64,000 nt of DNA from CAVVEQ01 sp963804865. GTDB taxonomy: Bacteria; Chloroflexota; Anaerolineae; Anaerolineales; Anaerolineaceae. This document shows, piece by piece, positions 26,448 to 34,572 of this stretch; the stretch's first letter is position 1; every line of letters begins with the position of its first letter. Where the stretch lies: contig CAWDSH010000001.1 in NCBI GenBank assembly GCA_963804865.1, positions 1,662,213 to 1,726,212 on the forward strand, read 5' to 3'. A program made the position numbers and the translations under genes. The notes below the pieces were generated by a model, which saw nothing but the letters and a program-made list of their open reading frames with translations, was not told the DNA's origin and searched no databases.

Positions 26448-26897
26448 ATGAACATCAAATTAATGAAAGCTGTCCCTGGTGATACACCTGCGATCATCGC
26501 CCTGGTAAAAGAATTGGCTGAAAGCAGCGGGGAGACATCCCCCGTGAATGCCAGATGCGTTCAGGAGTACCTGGCTTATCCAGGGTGCGAGGTGATACTG
26601 GCTAAAATCGATCAAAAGCCGGCTGGACTGATCAGCTATTCGATCAAGCCCAACCTTTTCCACGGCTCTGATGTTTGCGTTATCGAGGAGTTGGTTTCAT
26701 CCACCACACATCGCGGAAAAGGGGTTGGAGCTGCCCTGCTTGAACGCGTTAAAGAGATCGCTAAAGAACGAAATTGCGCCGAGTTGGGATTAGGCGTGTA
26801 TGCTGATAACACAAACGCCTTGCACTTCTACAAGCACCACGGTTTAACCGATGAAGCAGTCTGGCTGGAAATGCATTTCCCAGCTAAAGATCAATGA
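26448..26897 (+). CDS. GNAT family N-acetyltransferase
   Basis: 149 residues, preceded by GGGAGG. Core motifs: VIEELVSSTTHRGKGVGAALLERVKE (acetyl-CoA loop RGKGVG, residues about 85-95) and LGLGVYADNTNALHFYKHHGL. The compact layout resembles small-molecule or antibiotic-type acetyltransferases, but the substrate is unknown. It stands alone, divergent from ssb and convergent with the lipoprotein gene that ends 7 bp after it. Confidence 0.87.
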   Translation: MNIKLMKAVPGDTPAIIALVKELAESSGETSPVNARCVQEYLAYPGCEVILAKIDQKPAGLISYSIKPNLFHGSDVCVIEELVSSTTHRGKGVGAALLERVKEIAKERNCAELGLGVYADNTNALHFYKHHGLTDEAVWLEMHFPAKDQ

Positions 26898-26903
26898 TCT
26901 TTT

Positions 26904-27728
26904 CTATTTTGTGGCAGCAGGCAGTGGGGATTGTGTTTTGGTGGGTACCATGGTCGGGATCGGCGCGCCACCTATCAACTCATGGATCACGAGGTCTTTG
27001 AACGCCACTGATACTGAAGATTGCCCGGCAGAACGGGCAAAGATTCCCACCCCGCCCCTGGTGAAGACCGTGTCCCGGGTGGTGAACTGGTAGATCCCAT
27101 CCACGAAGAAACGCATTTCGGTGTTCCTGGCCCACACCCCCACCCTAAATGACTGCGGGGAACCGGCGCGTACCTGCGAAGAACCGGTCCAATCCTGCAG
27201 CACAGTCACTTCACCGGAACGGATGCGTTCCACCCGCAAGTAGCCATCACAATTCATAGCAAACCGGATGTAATCCTGGATGGATGTGGCGCGCAGCAGA
27301 AGCCCGTAGGAATCGCCATCCTGGCAGAGACTTGGGCTGGCCGTGATCTCAAGGTAGAAATCGGTCAACTGGGGTGAATTCCGCAAACTGAGCAGATAGC
27401 CCCCGGATTGCACTATGGCGATATCCTGCTCCGCAGCCCCAAAAGCCACCTCCCCTGAGGTGCGTTTCAACGGCTGCCAGAGAGAGGGCTGGCTGAAATC
27501 ATCCACCAGGGCTAAAGGTCCCACACCGGTCAGCTGTTCAGGTGTTGCTGTGACAGCCCTGGTCGGGATCAGTGTTTGCGTGGGAGTAGCCGGAAACCAG
27601 ATCACTGTTTCCGTCGGTGTGAGCGAAGGAAGCGGGGTGCGGGTAGGAAAATCCAGCACACGCGGCGCGCAGCCAAAGAGGAATACCCCGGTAATAAGCA
27701 GTAATAGCAGGATTCGTTTGCAATTCAT
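26904..27728 (-). CDS. Exported lipoprotein with concanavalin-like domain
   Basis: The ATG at 27726-27728 (MNCKRILLLLL) is chosen because the upstream ATG (27755) lies inside the -10 box. A lipobox LFGC ends the signal peptide at about residue 20. A Thr/Pro-rich linker (about 25-70) then leads to a beta-rich domain of about 180 residues: LVDDFSQPSLWQPL, YGLLLRATSIQDYIRF, FRVGVWARNTEMRFFVDG and VGIFARSAG. This matches the laminin G/concanavalin-type fold of DUF1080-like domains. Likely a surface carbohydrate- or polymer-binding lipoprotein; ligand unknown. Confidence 0.78.
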   Translation of the reverse strand: MNCKRILLLLLITGVFLFGCAPRVLDFPTRTPLPSLTPTETVIWFPATPTQTLIPTRAVTATPEQLTGVGPLALVDDFSQPSLWQPLKRTSGEVAFGAAEQDIAIVQSGGYLLSLRNSPQLTDFYLEITASPSLCQDGDSYGLLLRATSIQDYIRFAMNCDGYLRVERIRSGEVTVLQDWTGSSQVRAGSPQSFRVGVWARNTEMRFFVDGIYQFTTRDTVFTRGGVGIFARSAGQSSVSVAFKDLVIHELIGGAPIPTMVPTKTQSPLPAATK

Positions 27729-27753
27729 TGGGAGATGACTTTCAACAGGTCTC

Positions 27754-27759
27754 ATTATA
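27754..27759 (-). promoter_or_regulatory. -10 box of the lipoprotein gene
   Basis: TATAAT on the minus strand lies 25 bases before the chosen ATG and overlaps the alternative ATG at 27753-27755. This decides the start codon in favour of 27728. Confidence 0.5.
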
Positions 27760-27810
27760 CCTTTCAGTAAAACGTCTGCAACCCGCCGTGGGAGCCCTGC
27801 CGGGCATTGA

Positions 27811-27819
27811 TGTTATAAT
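27811..27819 (+). promoter_or_regulatory. Extended -10 promoter of the first LysM protein
   Basis: TGtTATAAT (TG at 27811-27812, hexamer at 27814-27819) matches an extended -10. No -35 is apparent. The expected start is about 9 bases before the ATG at 27835. Confidence 0.55.
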
Positions 27820-27834
27820 CTCGGCAGGTTCCTG

Positions 27835-28668
27835 ATGAAACGAACAACCCTGTTATTTTCGGGCTTTATCCTGCTGGCGATCATCATCCTGTTGTTTGCT
27901 CGATCCGCCGTGATCGTTGTTGAAGGTCAGGCTTTCTACTATACGCCGACCCCCGGATCAGATGGGAAGATCATCTACACGGTGGGTGAAAATGATTCCT
28001 GTAACAGCGTTGCATTGAAGAACCTGATCAGTCCCGATCAGCTCACAGCGCTGAACAAGCTAAAAGATGCTGACTGCGAACCCGGTGCCACGCTGGAGCC
28101 GGGGCGGCAGCTGGAGATCGGATCCATTATCGGGCAGCCCACGCCAACGCTGACCAGTACGCCTTCAGGTCCAACCCCCACACCCTATTCCGGAAGCGGC
28201 TCGATCTGTGTTTACCTTTATGATGATAAAAATGCGAATGCCAATCAGGACGCCGGTGAAGGCATGATTGCTGGCGGTGAAGTGGGCTTGCTGCCTGCCG
28301 GCTCGCCCCTGGAACCACCCATCACCTGGTTCACCCATCCCTCCACCGGACAACCAGTCTCGAGCATGACAGAAGCCGGGGATCAGCCGGTGTGCTTCGA
28401 TGAATTGCCCGAGGGAGATTACATTGTCCTGGCAGCCAGCCTGCCTGAAAATTACAATCCCACCACGAATTTGAGTTATCCTTACAGCGTTATCGCAGGC
28501 GAAACACTGGTCCTGCATTTCGGTGCAACCTCACCACAATCGCAAATTCCACCGGAGGAAGGCAACACAAATAACTCCTGGCTGCCCCTGCTGGCTGCCG
28601 GATTGTTGATCCTTGGTGGAATCGGGCTGGGAGCCTATTTCCTGCTGCTGCGCCGCAATTCCCGCTGA
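27835..28668 (+). CDS. Exported LysM-like / SdrB-like protein with C-terminal membrane anchor (copy 1)
   Basis: 277 residues. N-terminal hydrophobic segment (about 5-25), then a divergent LysM-like unit (IIYTVGENDSCNSVALKNL... PGRQLEIG, about 45-100). A Pro/Thr linker leads to an SdrB/Cna-B-like domain (ICVYLYDDKNANANQDAGEGMIAGG, about 122-145), and a membrane helix near the end (WLPLLAAGLLILGGIGLGAYF) is followed by Arg. The DKNANANQDAGE motif looks like a calcium-binding SdrB start. Probably a wall-binding surface protein. The next gene is a paralog with the same layout, 9 bp downstream, so the pair arose by tandem duplication. Confidence 0.78.
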   Translation: MKRTTLLFSGFILLAIIILLFARSAVIVVEGQAFYYTPTPGSDGKIIYTVGENDSCNSVALKNLISPDQLTALNKLKDADCEPGATLEPGRQLEIGSIIGQPTPTLTSTPSGPTPTPYSGSGSICVYLYDDKNANANQDAGEGMIAGGEVGLLPAGSPLEPPITWFTHPSTGQPVSSMTEAGDQPVCFDELPEGDYIVLAASLPENYNPTTNLSYPYSVIAGETLVLHFGATSPQSQIPPEEGNTNNSWLPLLAAGLLILGGIGLGAYFLLLRRNSR

Positions 28669-28677
28669 AAATTACCC

Positions 28678-29496
28678 ATGAAGCCCTTATCCATAAAACG
28701 AGGAGTGATTACCTTCCTGATCGTGCTGGCAGCCGGATCACTTTTCATCCCAATCCGGACACCCATCGTCCTGGGTCAAGCATATGTAGCAACCCCCACC
28801 GCGGGAGCTGACGGACGTATCATCTACAAGGTCCAGCCTGGCGACAACTGCATTTCGATCGCGGATAAATTCGGGCTCGACTTGAATACATTCCGCGCCA
28901 ATAACAACATCCAGGGGGATGAATGCCGCTTCCTCATCGTGGGGCGCGAGCTGCTCATCGGGGTGGTCGAGCCGCCCACCGGCACCCCCCTGCCCACCGC
29001 CACGTTTCCCGGCCCTACTCCGACCCCCACCAAAACGACAGGCATGATCTGCGTGATGCTCTACGAGGATATCAACGGAGACGCGCTGTTCGATGTGGGT
29101 GAATCACCCCTCGCCGGTGGCGCCATCAGCATCAGCGATCGCCTGGGAACGGTATCACTGACCGGTCAATCGAAGGTGGAAGTGGATGCCTTTGATGATT
29201 GGGTGCCCGCTTGTTTTGAGAATATTCCCCAGGGTGATTACAACATCAGTGTCGCCATACCGGATGGCTACAATGCCACCACCAATCTCAATTATGCCCT
29301 CGAGCTCAAAGCGGGTGATGAGGCGATCATCGATTTTGGTGCCCAACTCAGCTCGCGCGGTCAGCCAGTTGGAGTGGAAGTGGAAAACCGGATACCGCTG
29401 CTGGGCGTCCTGGGCGGATTGATGGTCCTCGCCGGGATCGGGCTGGCCATCTGGCGCGGTTTTATCTTCGTCACGAAACGCGATCAACCCAAATAA
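28678..29496 (+). CDS. Exported LysM / SdrB-like protein with C-terminal membrane anchor (copy 2)
   Basis: 272 residues with the same order as its upstream paralog. The LysM here is closer to consensus (YKVQPGDNCISIADKFGLDLNTFRANN, about 50-76). Then come a Pro/Thr linker, ICVMLYEDINGDALFDVGESPLAGG (SdrB-like, about 123-147) and a C-terminal helix (LGVLGGLMVLAGIGLAIW) with a basic tail. LysM domains bind peptidoglycan or chitin-type glycans. The two genes share one promoter region and end at a strong terminator, so they are probably co-expressed. Confidence 0.8.
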   Translation: MKPLSIKRGVITFLIVLAAGSLFIPIRTPIVLGQAYVATPTAGADGRIIYKVQPGDNCISIADKFGLDLNTFRANNNIQGDECRFLIVGRELLIGVVEPPTGTPLPTATFPGPTPTPTKTTGMICVMLYEDINGDALFDVGESPLAGGAISISDRLGTVSLTGQSKVEVDAFDDWVPACFENIPQGDYNISVAIPDGYNATTNLNYALELKAGDEAIIDFGAQLSSRGQPVGVEVENRIPLLGVLGGLMVLAGIGLAIWRGFIFVTKRDQPK

Positions 29497-29530
29497 AAAG
29501 GATTTCCAGACAGCAGGAAATCCTTTTTTT
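29496..29530 (+). terminator. Terminator of the LysM gene pair
   Basis: A 12-bp stem (29496-29507 with 29516-29527), loop agacagca, followed by a T run to 29530. It starts on the last base of the stop codon. Confidence 0.93.
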
Positions 29531-29568
29531 CTCTCAACCCGGCGGGTGGGGTATTCTTAAAGAACCTG

Positions 29569-30165
29569 TCACCTGTACCGTTCTTCCTTCCAGATATCTG
29601 CATCATTATGATATCCCGCCTGCTCCCAGAATCCCGGGCGGTCATCCCTGGTGAATTCCAATCCCCGCAGCCACTTGGCACCTTTCCAAAAATAGGGCGT
29701 TTTCATATCCAAACGCGATGGGATGGCACCCACCACCCCGCGCAGAGGCGCGCCATGCTCGGGAGTGATTGGTTGTCCATCGAAATGGGTGGCGAGAAGG
29801 AAATTATCCTGCAGCACCACATCCAGCGGCAGATTGGTGGTGAAGCCATGTTCAGCATGCTGGATGACAAACCGGGCGGGTGGAAGGATCTTCAGCATCC
29901 CGGAATCGACCAGGTCCCGCACCCGGACACCCTCCCAGGCAGTATCGAATTTACTCCAGGTGGTGACGCAATGAATATCCATCACCAGGTGGGTGCGCGG
30001 GAGCAGGGAAAATTCTTCCCAGCCCAGGCGCAACGGTTTTTCAACCTCCCCGAAGCACTTGAAATCCCAGTTTCCCGGATCGAAAACAGGGACCGGACCG
30101 TAATGCAGCACCGGGAATTTTTGGGTAAGGGATTGACCGGGCGGCAAACGGCCTGCCTGCTCCAT
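29569..30165 (-). CDS. Sulfite-oxidase-like molybdopterin oxidoreductase
   Basis: 198 residues. The phrase LPPGQSLTQKFPVLHYG opens the family, and MDIHCVTTWSKFDTAWEGV contains the Cys that ligates molybdenum. GFTTNLPLDV, HGAPLRGVV and KGAKWLRGLEF follow. This is the short, signal-less subgroup of the oxidoreductase molybdopterin-binding family, presumably cytoplasmic. Electron donor and substrate are unknown. No heme or cofactor gene is adjacent. The ATG has no clear SD and the frame is open a little upstream, so the N-terminus may be slightly longer. Confidence 0.87.
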   Translation of the reverse strand: MEQAGRLPPGQSLTQKFPVLHYGPVPVFDPGNWDFKCFGEVEKPLRLGWEEFSLLPRTHLVMDIHCVTTWSKFDTAWEGVRVRDLVDSGMLKILPPARFVIQHAEHGFTTNLPLDVVLQDNFLLATHFDGQPITPEHGAPLRGVVGAIPSRLDMKTPYFWKGAKWLRGLEFTRDDRPGFWEQAGYHNDADIWKEERYR

Positions 30166-30279
30166 TTTTCCCTGTTCTTCATATCGCGAGAGTGGAGTCA
30201 GTCATAATAAATCATTCCTGGATGCAAATTATAACCACCTTGGCGTCCTTTCAATACATTTTTTTGCACCTGATGCGCC

Positions 30280-30312
30280 TTAATTGACCGCAGTGGTCAA
30301 TTAAAGTACAAT
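30280..30312 (+). promoter_or_regulatory. Promoter with overlapping palindromic operator, upstream of the GAF kinase
   Basis: TTGACC (30284-30289) and TACAAT (30307-30312) are spaced by exactly 17 bases, a good sigma-70 promoter. A perfect 10-bp inverted repeat, ttaattgacc / ggtcaattaa (30280-30289, 30295-30304, spacer gcagt), covers the -35 and spacer. A dimeric regulator bound here would block polymerase. The regulator is not identified. Confidence 0.75.
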
Positions 30313-30338
30313 CATTCATCAAGGCGTCACATTAATAC

Positions 30339-32018
30339 ATGGCAACCTTAACCAGGGAACAACTGGAAGAAAGGCTGGCAGCTCTGCATCGTGCCAGCCT
30401 TGAGTTGGTCAAAGAAATTACGCTCGAATCCCTCCTCGAACGCATTGCCACCATTGCATGCGAACAGGCAGGAGCCAGCTATGCCGCTGTAGGGGTTTTG
30501 GATAAAGACGGACACCTGGAACGCTTCATCCCCATCGGAATGACAAAAAAACAGATCGCTGCCATGCCCCATCCCCCCCTGGGGAAAGGGCTGATCGGCG
30601 TTTTGATGCGCTCAAAGCAGCCCATTCGCCTGGATGATCTGCGACTTGATTCACGCAGTTTCGGATTCCCCAAGGGTCATCCTTCGATGTCCTCCTTCCT
30701 GGGAGTACCCATCCGCCAGGGGGAGCAAGCCCTGGGGCAGATCTACCTCACAAAAAAACCTGGCGTACCGGGATTCACAAAAGACGACCAGCGCGTGATC
30801 GAAGTTCTGGCTGCCTACGCCGCCTCAGCCATCTCCAACGCCCGCCTGTATACTGATCTGACTCAACGGGACGCGCAGTTGATGCGGCGCAGTGAAAACC
30901 TGGCTCTCTTAAATCAACTGGCTGTGACCCTGGCGAATTCCGCGGATATCGATGAAATCCTTAACCAGGCACTCGCCCAGGTCATGGGATATCTTAAGCT
31001 GGAAGTGGGCGAGATCTACCTGTGCCAGGAAGGCAACAATATTCTGAAGCGTGTCCTTCATCGCGGCGAGCGGGTGGAATCCCTCTGGAAGGTCAATCAA
31101 TTCCAGGTGGGTAAAGGTATTGTTGGATCGACCGCCAAAAAAGGTGTTCCCAATGTGATCGCATTGCCCGGAAAAGACGGCAGCGAAGTACATGCATCTG
31201 TCACCAAAAATTGTTTTCGCGAGATAGCCTGCTTCCCCCTTATCGCCCGGAAAGGACCGGTGGGCGTGCTTTGCGTGGCTGCCTGCCAGCGCAACCACCT
31301 GGATGAGACCGAACAGCAATTTCTTTCCTCGATAAGCGCATGGATCGGCACGGCGATCGAAAACGTGCAGCTCAACCAGCAGGGCAAACGCCTGGCCATC
31401 CTGGAAGAGCGTGAGCGCATCGGCATGGACCTGCATGACGGCATCATTCAATCCATATATGCTGTTGGTCTTACACTGGAGCATGCGCGGTTGTTGTTGA
31501 AAGAAAACCCGGAAGAAGCAAAAAAGCGCATCAACCAATCGGTCAATGATCTGAACAGCGCCATTCGCGATATCCGGGCTTATATCCTGGATCTACGTCC
31601 ACGCAGCCTTCACGACGAGGGGATCATGGACGGCATCAAGCGCCTGGTCCAGGAATTCAGGACCAATACGCTCGTTGAAGTCAACCTGCAAGGCCCGGCA
31701 TCCGGCCTGGAAAATTTAGGAAGGAACCAGGCAACGGCACTTTTTCATATTTGCCAGGAAGCCCTGGCCAATATCGGCCGCCATGCGCATGCCAAGCGCG
31801 TGGATGTGATCCTCTGGGTGAGCAATGACCGCCTGCTGATGGAGATCAAGGATGATGGGCGCGGTTTCGACCAAAGCAGGATCAAAATGAGCATCGGTCA
31901 TGGATTGGCCAACATCCAGACGCGGGCAAAGAATGCAGGCGGGGATGTGGATATCGCTTCTGAACCGGGCAAAGGCACTTCGGTGCTGACCTGGGTGCCT
32001 CTCCTACTGGAAGAATAG
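30339..32018 (+). CDS. GAF-domain sensor histidine kinase (NarL/LiaS-type)
   Basis: 559 residues, cytoplasmic. The first GAF domain covers about 20-175 (LVKEITLESLLERIATIACEQ to YAASAISNARLY) and the second about 190-345. The HisKA_3 dimerization helix then has the phospho-acceptor His at residue 366 (ERERIGMDLHDGIIQSIYAV). The HATPase has FHICQEALANIGRHAHAKRVDV and DDGRGFD, and GHGLANIQTRAKNAGG closes it. The usual partner is a NarL-family response regulator, but none is in the window, so it is an orphan here. Expression is probably controlled through the palindrome over its promoter. Confidence 0.92.
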   Translation: MATLTREQLEERLAALHRASLELVKEITLESLLERIATIACEQAGASYAAVGVLDKDGHLERFIPIGMTKKQIAAMPHPPLGKGLIGVLMRSKQPIRLDDLRLDSRSFGFPKGHPSMSSFLGVPIRQGEQALGQIYLTKKPGVPGFTKDDQRVIEVLAAYAASAISNARLYTDLTQRDAQLMRRSENLALLNQLAVTLANSADIDEILNQALAQVMGYLKLEVGEIYLCQEGNNILKRVLHRGERVESLWKVNQFQVGKGIVGSTAKKGVPNVIALPGKDGSEVHASVTKNCFREIACFPLIARKGPVGVLCVAACQRNHLDETEQQFLSSISAWIGTAIENVQLNQQGKRLAILEERERIGMDLHDGIIQSIYAVGLTLEHARLLLKENPEEAKKRINQSVNDLNSAIRDIRAYILDLRPRSLHDEGIMDGIKRLVQEFRTNTLVEVNLQGPASGLENLGRNQATALFHICQEALANIGRHAHAKRVDVILWVSNDRLLMEIKDDGRGFDQSRIKMSIGHGLANIQTRAKNAGGDVDIASEPGKGTSVLTWVPLLLEE

Positions 32019-32030
32019 ATATAATTATCA

Positions 32031-32098
32031 ATGGACGATAGACGATGGACCGTGGACGATGGACTATCGTCAATGGTCAGTGGTCCGTGGTCACTGAC
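32031..32098. repeat. Second GACGATGGACC-type palindromic repeat block
   Basis: Starts 13 bases after the kinase stop. Short variants of gacgatggac occur three times in a row, then inverted forms tatcgtcaatggtc and tggtccgtggtc. It resembles 17659-17737 in sequence, size and position after a stop codon. It may fold and terminate transcription. Confidence 0.6.
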
Positions 32099-32131
32099 CC
32101 ATCCTTCACTACTGGAATCCAAGCACCGATA

Positions 32132-32866
32132 ATGCCTTCCAACCCATCCGATAAAGCAGCATTGAGGGGAGAACCATCCTACGTCTGGCGTGCCGGCCAG
32201 GAGCGCCGGCTGGAGATGATCCAGCGCGCTGCTGGAGATCGCTTGAAAGGAAATATCCTGGAAACCGGCTGCGGGATGGGTATGTACCTTCAGCGCCTGG
32301 CGGTGACGGCAAGGATGGCAGTTGGGCTGGAGATCGAGAGCGAGCGTGCCCAGGAAGCTGCCCAGAAAGGCCTGGCGATCATTTGTGGAGCGGGGGAAAA
32401 GCTCCCCCTGCCCGGGGATCATTTCGACCTGGTGCTCAGTAATGAGGTCCTGGAGCACGTCCAGGACGACCGGTCATCCATACAGGAGTGCGTTCGCGTG
32501 CTCAAATCCGGCGGCAGGCTGGTGCTTTTTGTCCCCAACCGCGGTTACCCCTTTGAAACACACGGTATTTACTGGAAGGGGCAATACCAGTTCGGCAATA
32601 AATTCGGGGTCAACTATTTACCCAAAAAGATTCGCAACAGGCTGGCGCCCCATGTACGTGTCTATTCGGCGCCGGAAATAGAAAAACTCCTGGAAGGTTT
32701 GCCGGTCCGCGTGGTGGGACGAACCATCATTTTCGGGGCGTATGACAACATCATCGCCCGCTGGCCGGCATTTGGAAAAACCCTGCGGAATATCCTTTAC
32801 CGGTTGGAAAAAACGCCCCTGCGCAGCCTGGGGCTTTCCCACTTCTGGATCATCGAGAAAATTTAA
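32132..32866 (+). CDS. Class I SAM-dependent methyltransferase
   Basis: The ATG at 32132 is chosen, since the upstream in-frame Met codons lie in the repeat. The 244-residue product has the Rossmann motif I ILETGCGMGMYLQRL near residue 45, VGLEIESERA (motif Post I), GEKLPLPGDHFDLVLSNEVLEHV and CVRVLKSGGRLVLFVPN. The pattern fits type 11 methyltransferases acting on small molecules or lipids. Substrate unknown. It is convergent with the nuclease gene, whose stop is one base away (32868). Confidence 0.87.
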   Translation: MPSNPSDKAALRGEPSYVWRAGQERRLEMIQRAAGDRLKGNILETGCGMGMYLQRLAVTARMAVGLEIESERAQEAAQKGLAIICGAGEKLPLPGDHFDLVLSNEVLEHVQDDRSSIQECVRVLKSGGRLVLFVPNRGYPFETHGIYWKGQYQFGNKFGVNYLPKKIRNRLAPHVRVYSAPEIEKLLEGLPVRVVGRTIIFGAYDNIIARWPAFGKTLRNILYRLEKTPLRSLGLSHFWIIEKI

Positions 32867-32867
32867 A

Positions 32868-33545
32868 TCAGAATCCCGTTTCACGCGCGGATGACCGGTA
32901 GGCGCAAAAAGGACACTTCTCGCCTGGTGCTGGCGGTTCCGGCGATTCCAGAACAGTCAGGATTTCGCCCAGGAATGCCATGAACTTTTCGTCATCCGGC
33001 TTCATCTCCTGCCAGGTCATACGCCCGTTTAAAGCCAGTGGCGCATCGCCGGCCGGTGCCATGGATTCGGGCGTGAAATAGACCAATCCCATGCGCGTGA
33101 TGGGCGCATAGCCCACCTTCCCCGGTGCGGGATGTTCGAGGGCGTATTTATATGCCTGCAGCTGGCGGTTGTAGAAATCTATGTGTGCAGGTGCGGGGTC
33201 TGAGGTTTTGAAATCGATAACACCGAACGTGCCATCATCAAAGCGGATATAAGCATCGATCTTGCCGCTGAAATGGCAGCGCAGGGAATGCCCCGGTAGC
33301 TCGATGGGCTCGGAAGTGACAAATTTCTCGCTGACAAATATTTGCCCGTGTGGGAGGTCGGGTGAGATCTCGCTCGGGGATCGCCCTTCATAATATGATT
33401 TCATGGCTTTATCGATACTGCCGAAAATCTTGGGAAAAACCGAGGCTGGGCGGTTGAACTTTTGCATTACCTTTAGATAGAAACACCTACGGCATTCATC
33501 CCAAAGAAATGTCAATTCTGATGGACTTAGCTTGATCGATTCCAT
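32868..33545 (-). CDS. RecB/Cas4-like PD-(D/E)XK nuclease with cysteine cluster
   Basis: The ATG at 33543-33545 follows GGAGG with 4-base spacing. The 225-residue product starts with SELTFLWDECRRCFYLKV (two Cys), has GKIDAYIRFDDG (Asp), FGVIDFKTSD (Asp/Lys of the nuclease core) and QLQAYKYAL (Gln/Tyr motif), and ends CPFCAYR (two Cys). The four Cys are placed as in AddB- and Cas4-type iron-sulfur nucleases. Likely a DNA-end processing or exonuclease subunit. It stands alone, without helicase or cas genes nearby. This is the second Cas4-like protein in the window. Confidence 0.8.
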   Translation of the reverse strand: MESIKLSPSELTFLWDECRRCFYLKVMQKFNRPASVFPKIFGSIDKAMKSYYEGRSPSEISPDLPHGQIFVSEKFVTSEPIELPGHSLRCHFSGKIDAYIRFDDGTFGVIDFKTSDPAPAHIDFYNRQLQAYKYALEHPAPGKVGYAPITRMGLVYFTPESMAPAGDAPLALNGRMTWQEMKPDDEKFMAFLGEILTVLESPEPPAPGEKCPFCAYRSSARETGF

Positions 33546-33562
33546 TGGACCTCCATTTTTCC

Positions 33563-33655
33563 AGCAGAGAACGCAAAGCACACTGATATAAGCATCATTA
33601 AAAAATCGAATTCAAACAAATCACTTCATCTCTAGATTCTCTTTGCGTGCTCAGC
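33563..33655. repeat. Weak inverted intergenic repeat
   Basis: agagaacgcaaagcac (about 33563-33578) and tctctttgcgtgctc (about 33637-33651) are imperfect inverted copies in the AT-rich gap between the nuclease and methyltransferase genes. The tail ...gcgtgctcagcggtgaaa resembles short intergenic repeats seen in related genomes, but I could not check copy number. Confidence 0.35.
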
Positions 33656-33672
33656 GGTGAAAACTTTTGTAA

Positions 33673-34560
33673 TTAATTCAAGCGGAAATCGTAGATGCCG
33701 TTCTTCACCGGGTAGATCTTACGGCAGCGAGGGCACTTCAGCTGCGGCGGGGTATCTTCCAATGGTCCATGTCCACAATTGGGGCATTTGAAAATTGAAT
33801 CCTGCAGCTCTGCGGGCAGCTCCCCTTCCGCGCGGGCACGTAAGAAAACAGATGGAGAAAGCTGGAATAATTGCCCGGTTGGCTGCAGCAAAGCGTCCAG
33901 GCGGGCGAGTACTTTATAAGACACGTGGTTTTTGAGGAAGCTCAATCTGAAATGCGATACCGTAAGCTGTCTCTCATGGATGAACTGACATTGCGTCATC
34001 CAATCCCGGACGGCCCTGGGATGAAAATCAAAATTCAATGGGGCGAATTCCACCGGTTCCAGGCTAAAAGGGTTCCAGGTCTGTTTTTTCATCCAGTATC
34101 GCAGGATGGCTTTGATATTCCGCTTGTTGGCATATTCCAGGATGAAAACCGCTTTGTGGATCAGCGAATCATGCACCTGTGAGAGTGCCAAGGAAGGATT
34201 GACCATGTGGTGAAGGGTGCGGATCATGGTGGCGCAGTCGAAAGAGCCCGGCATGAAAGGCAACCGGTAAATATCCGCGGCCACGTATCGATAGCGGTTC
34301 TTCACACCCAGGCGTTTGTAGGCTTTCTCCAGTTGCGTGGTTGAATAATCCAGGAGCACAATTTGCTTGAAGTCCTGGTAGCGCAGCGTATTACGCCCGG
34401 TACCAGCGCCCAGCTCCAGCATGCGCTTGCCGCGCGGCGGCAGCAGCCTGCGCAAGGCAGTCGCTTCCGCGGCGTCTTCATAGGCGCGGTTGCCCTTATC
34501 CCAGAACGAGTCCTGGTAATCGGAGCCTTCATAGCTGCAAACTGGTGGGTGTTCTGTCAT
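33673..34560 (-). CDS. Methyltransferase with C-terminal zinc-ribbon (Trm112-like)
   Basis: 295 residues. Motif I is MLELGAGTGRNTLRY near residue 47, then VLLDYSTTQLEKA and FDCATMIRTLHHMVNPS, giving a type 11 class I methyltransferase. The last about 40 residues carry FKCPNCGHGPLED and LKCPRCRKIYPVKNGIYDF, two CxxC knuckles ending in the YPVxxGI phrase of Trm112-like ribbons. That fusion is common in Chloroflexota methyltransferases. Substrate unknown. It is preceded upstream (minus direction) by the SRP RNA gene, which has its own terminator. Confidence 0.85.
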   Translation of the reverse strand: MTEHPPVCSYEGSDYQDSFWDKGNRAYEDAAEATALRRLLPPRGKRMLELGAGTGRNTLRYQDFKQIVLLDYSTTQLEKAYKRLGVKNRYRYVAADIYRLPFMPGSFDCATMIRTLHHMVNPSLALSQVHDSLIHKAVFILEYANKRNIKAILRYWMKKQTWNPFSLEPVEFAPLNFDFHPRAVRDWMTQCQFIHERQLTVSHFRLSFLKNHVSYKVLARLDALLQPTGQLFQLSPSVFLRARAEGELPAELQDSIFKCPNCGHGPLEDTPPQLKCPRCRKIYPVKNGIYDFRLN

Positions 34561-34572
34561 CCGTCTATCTAC

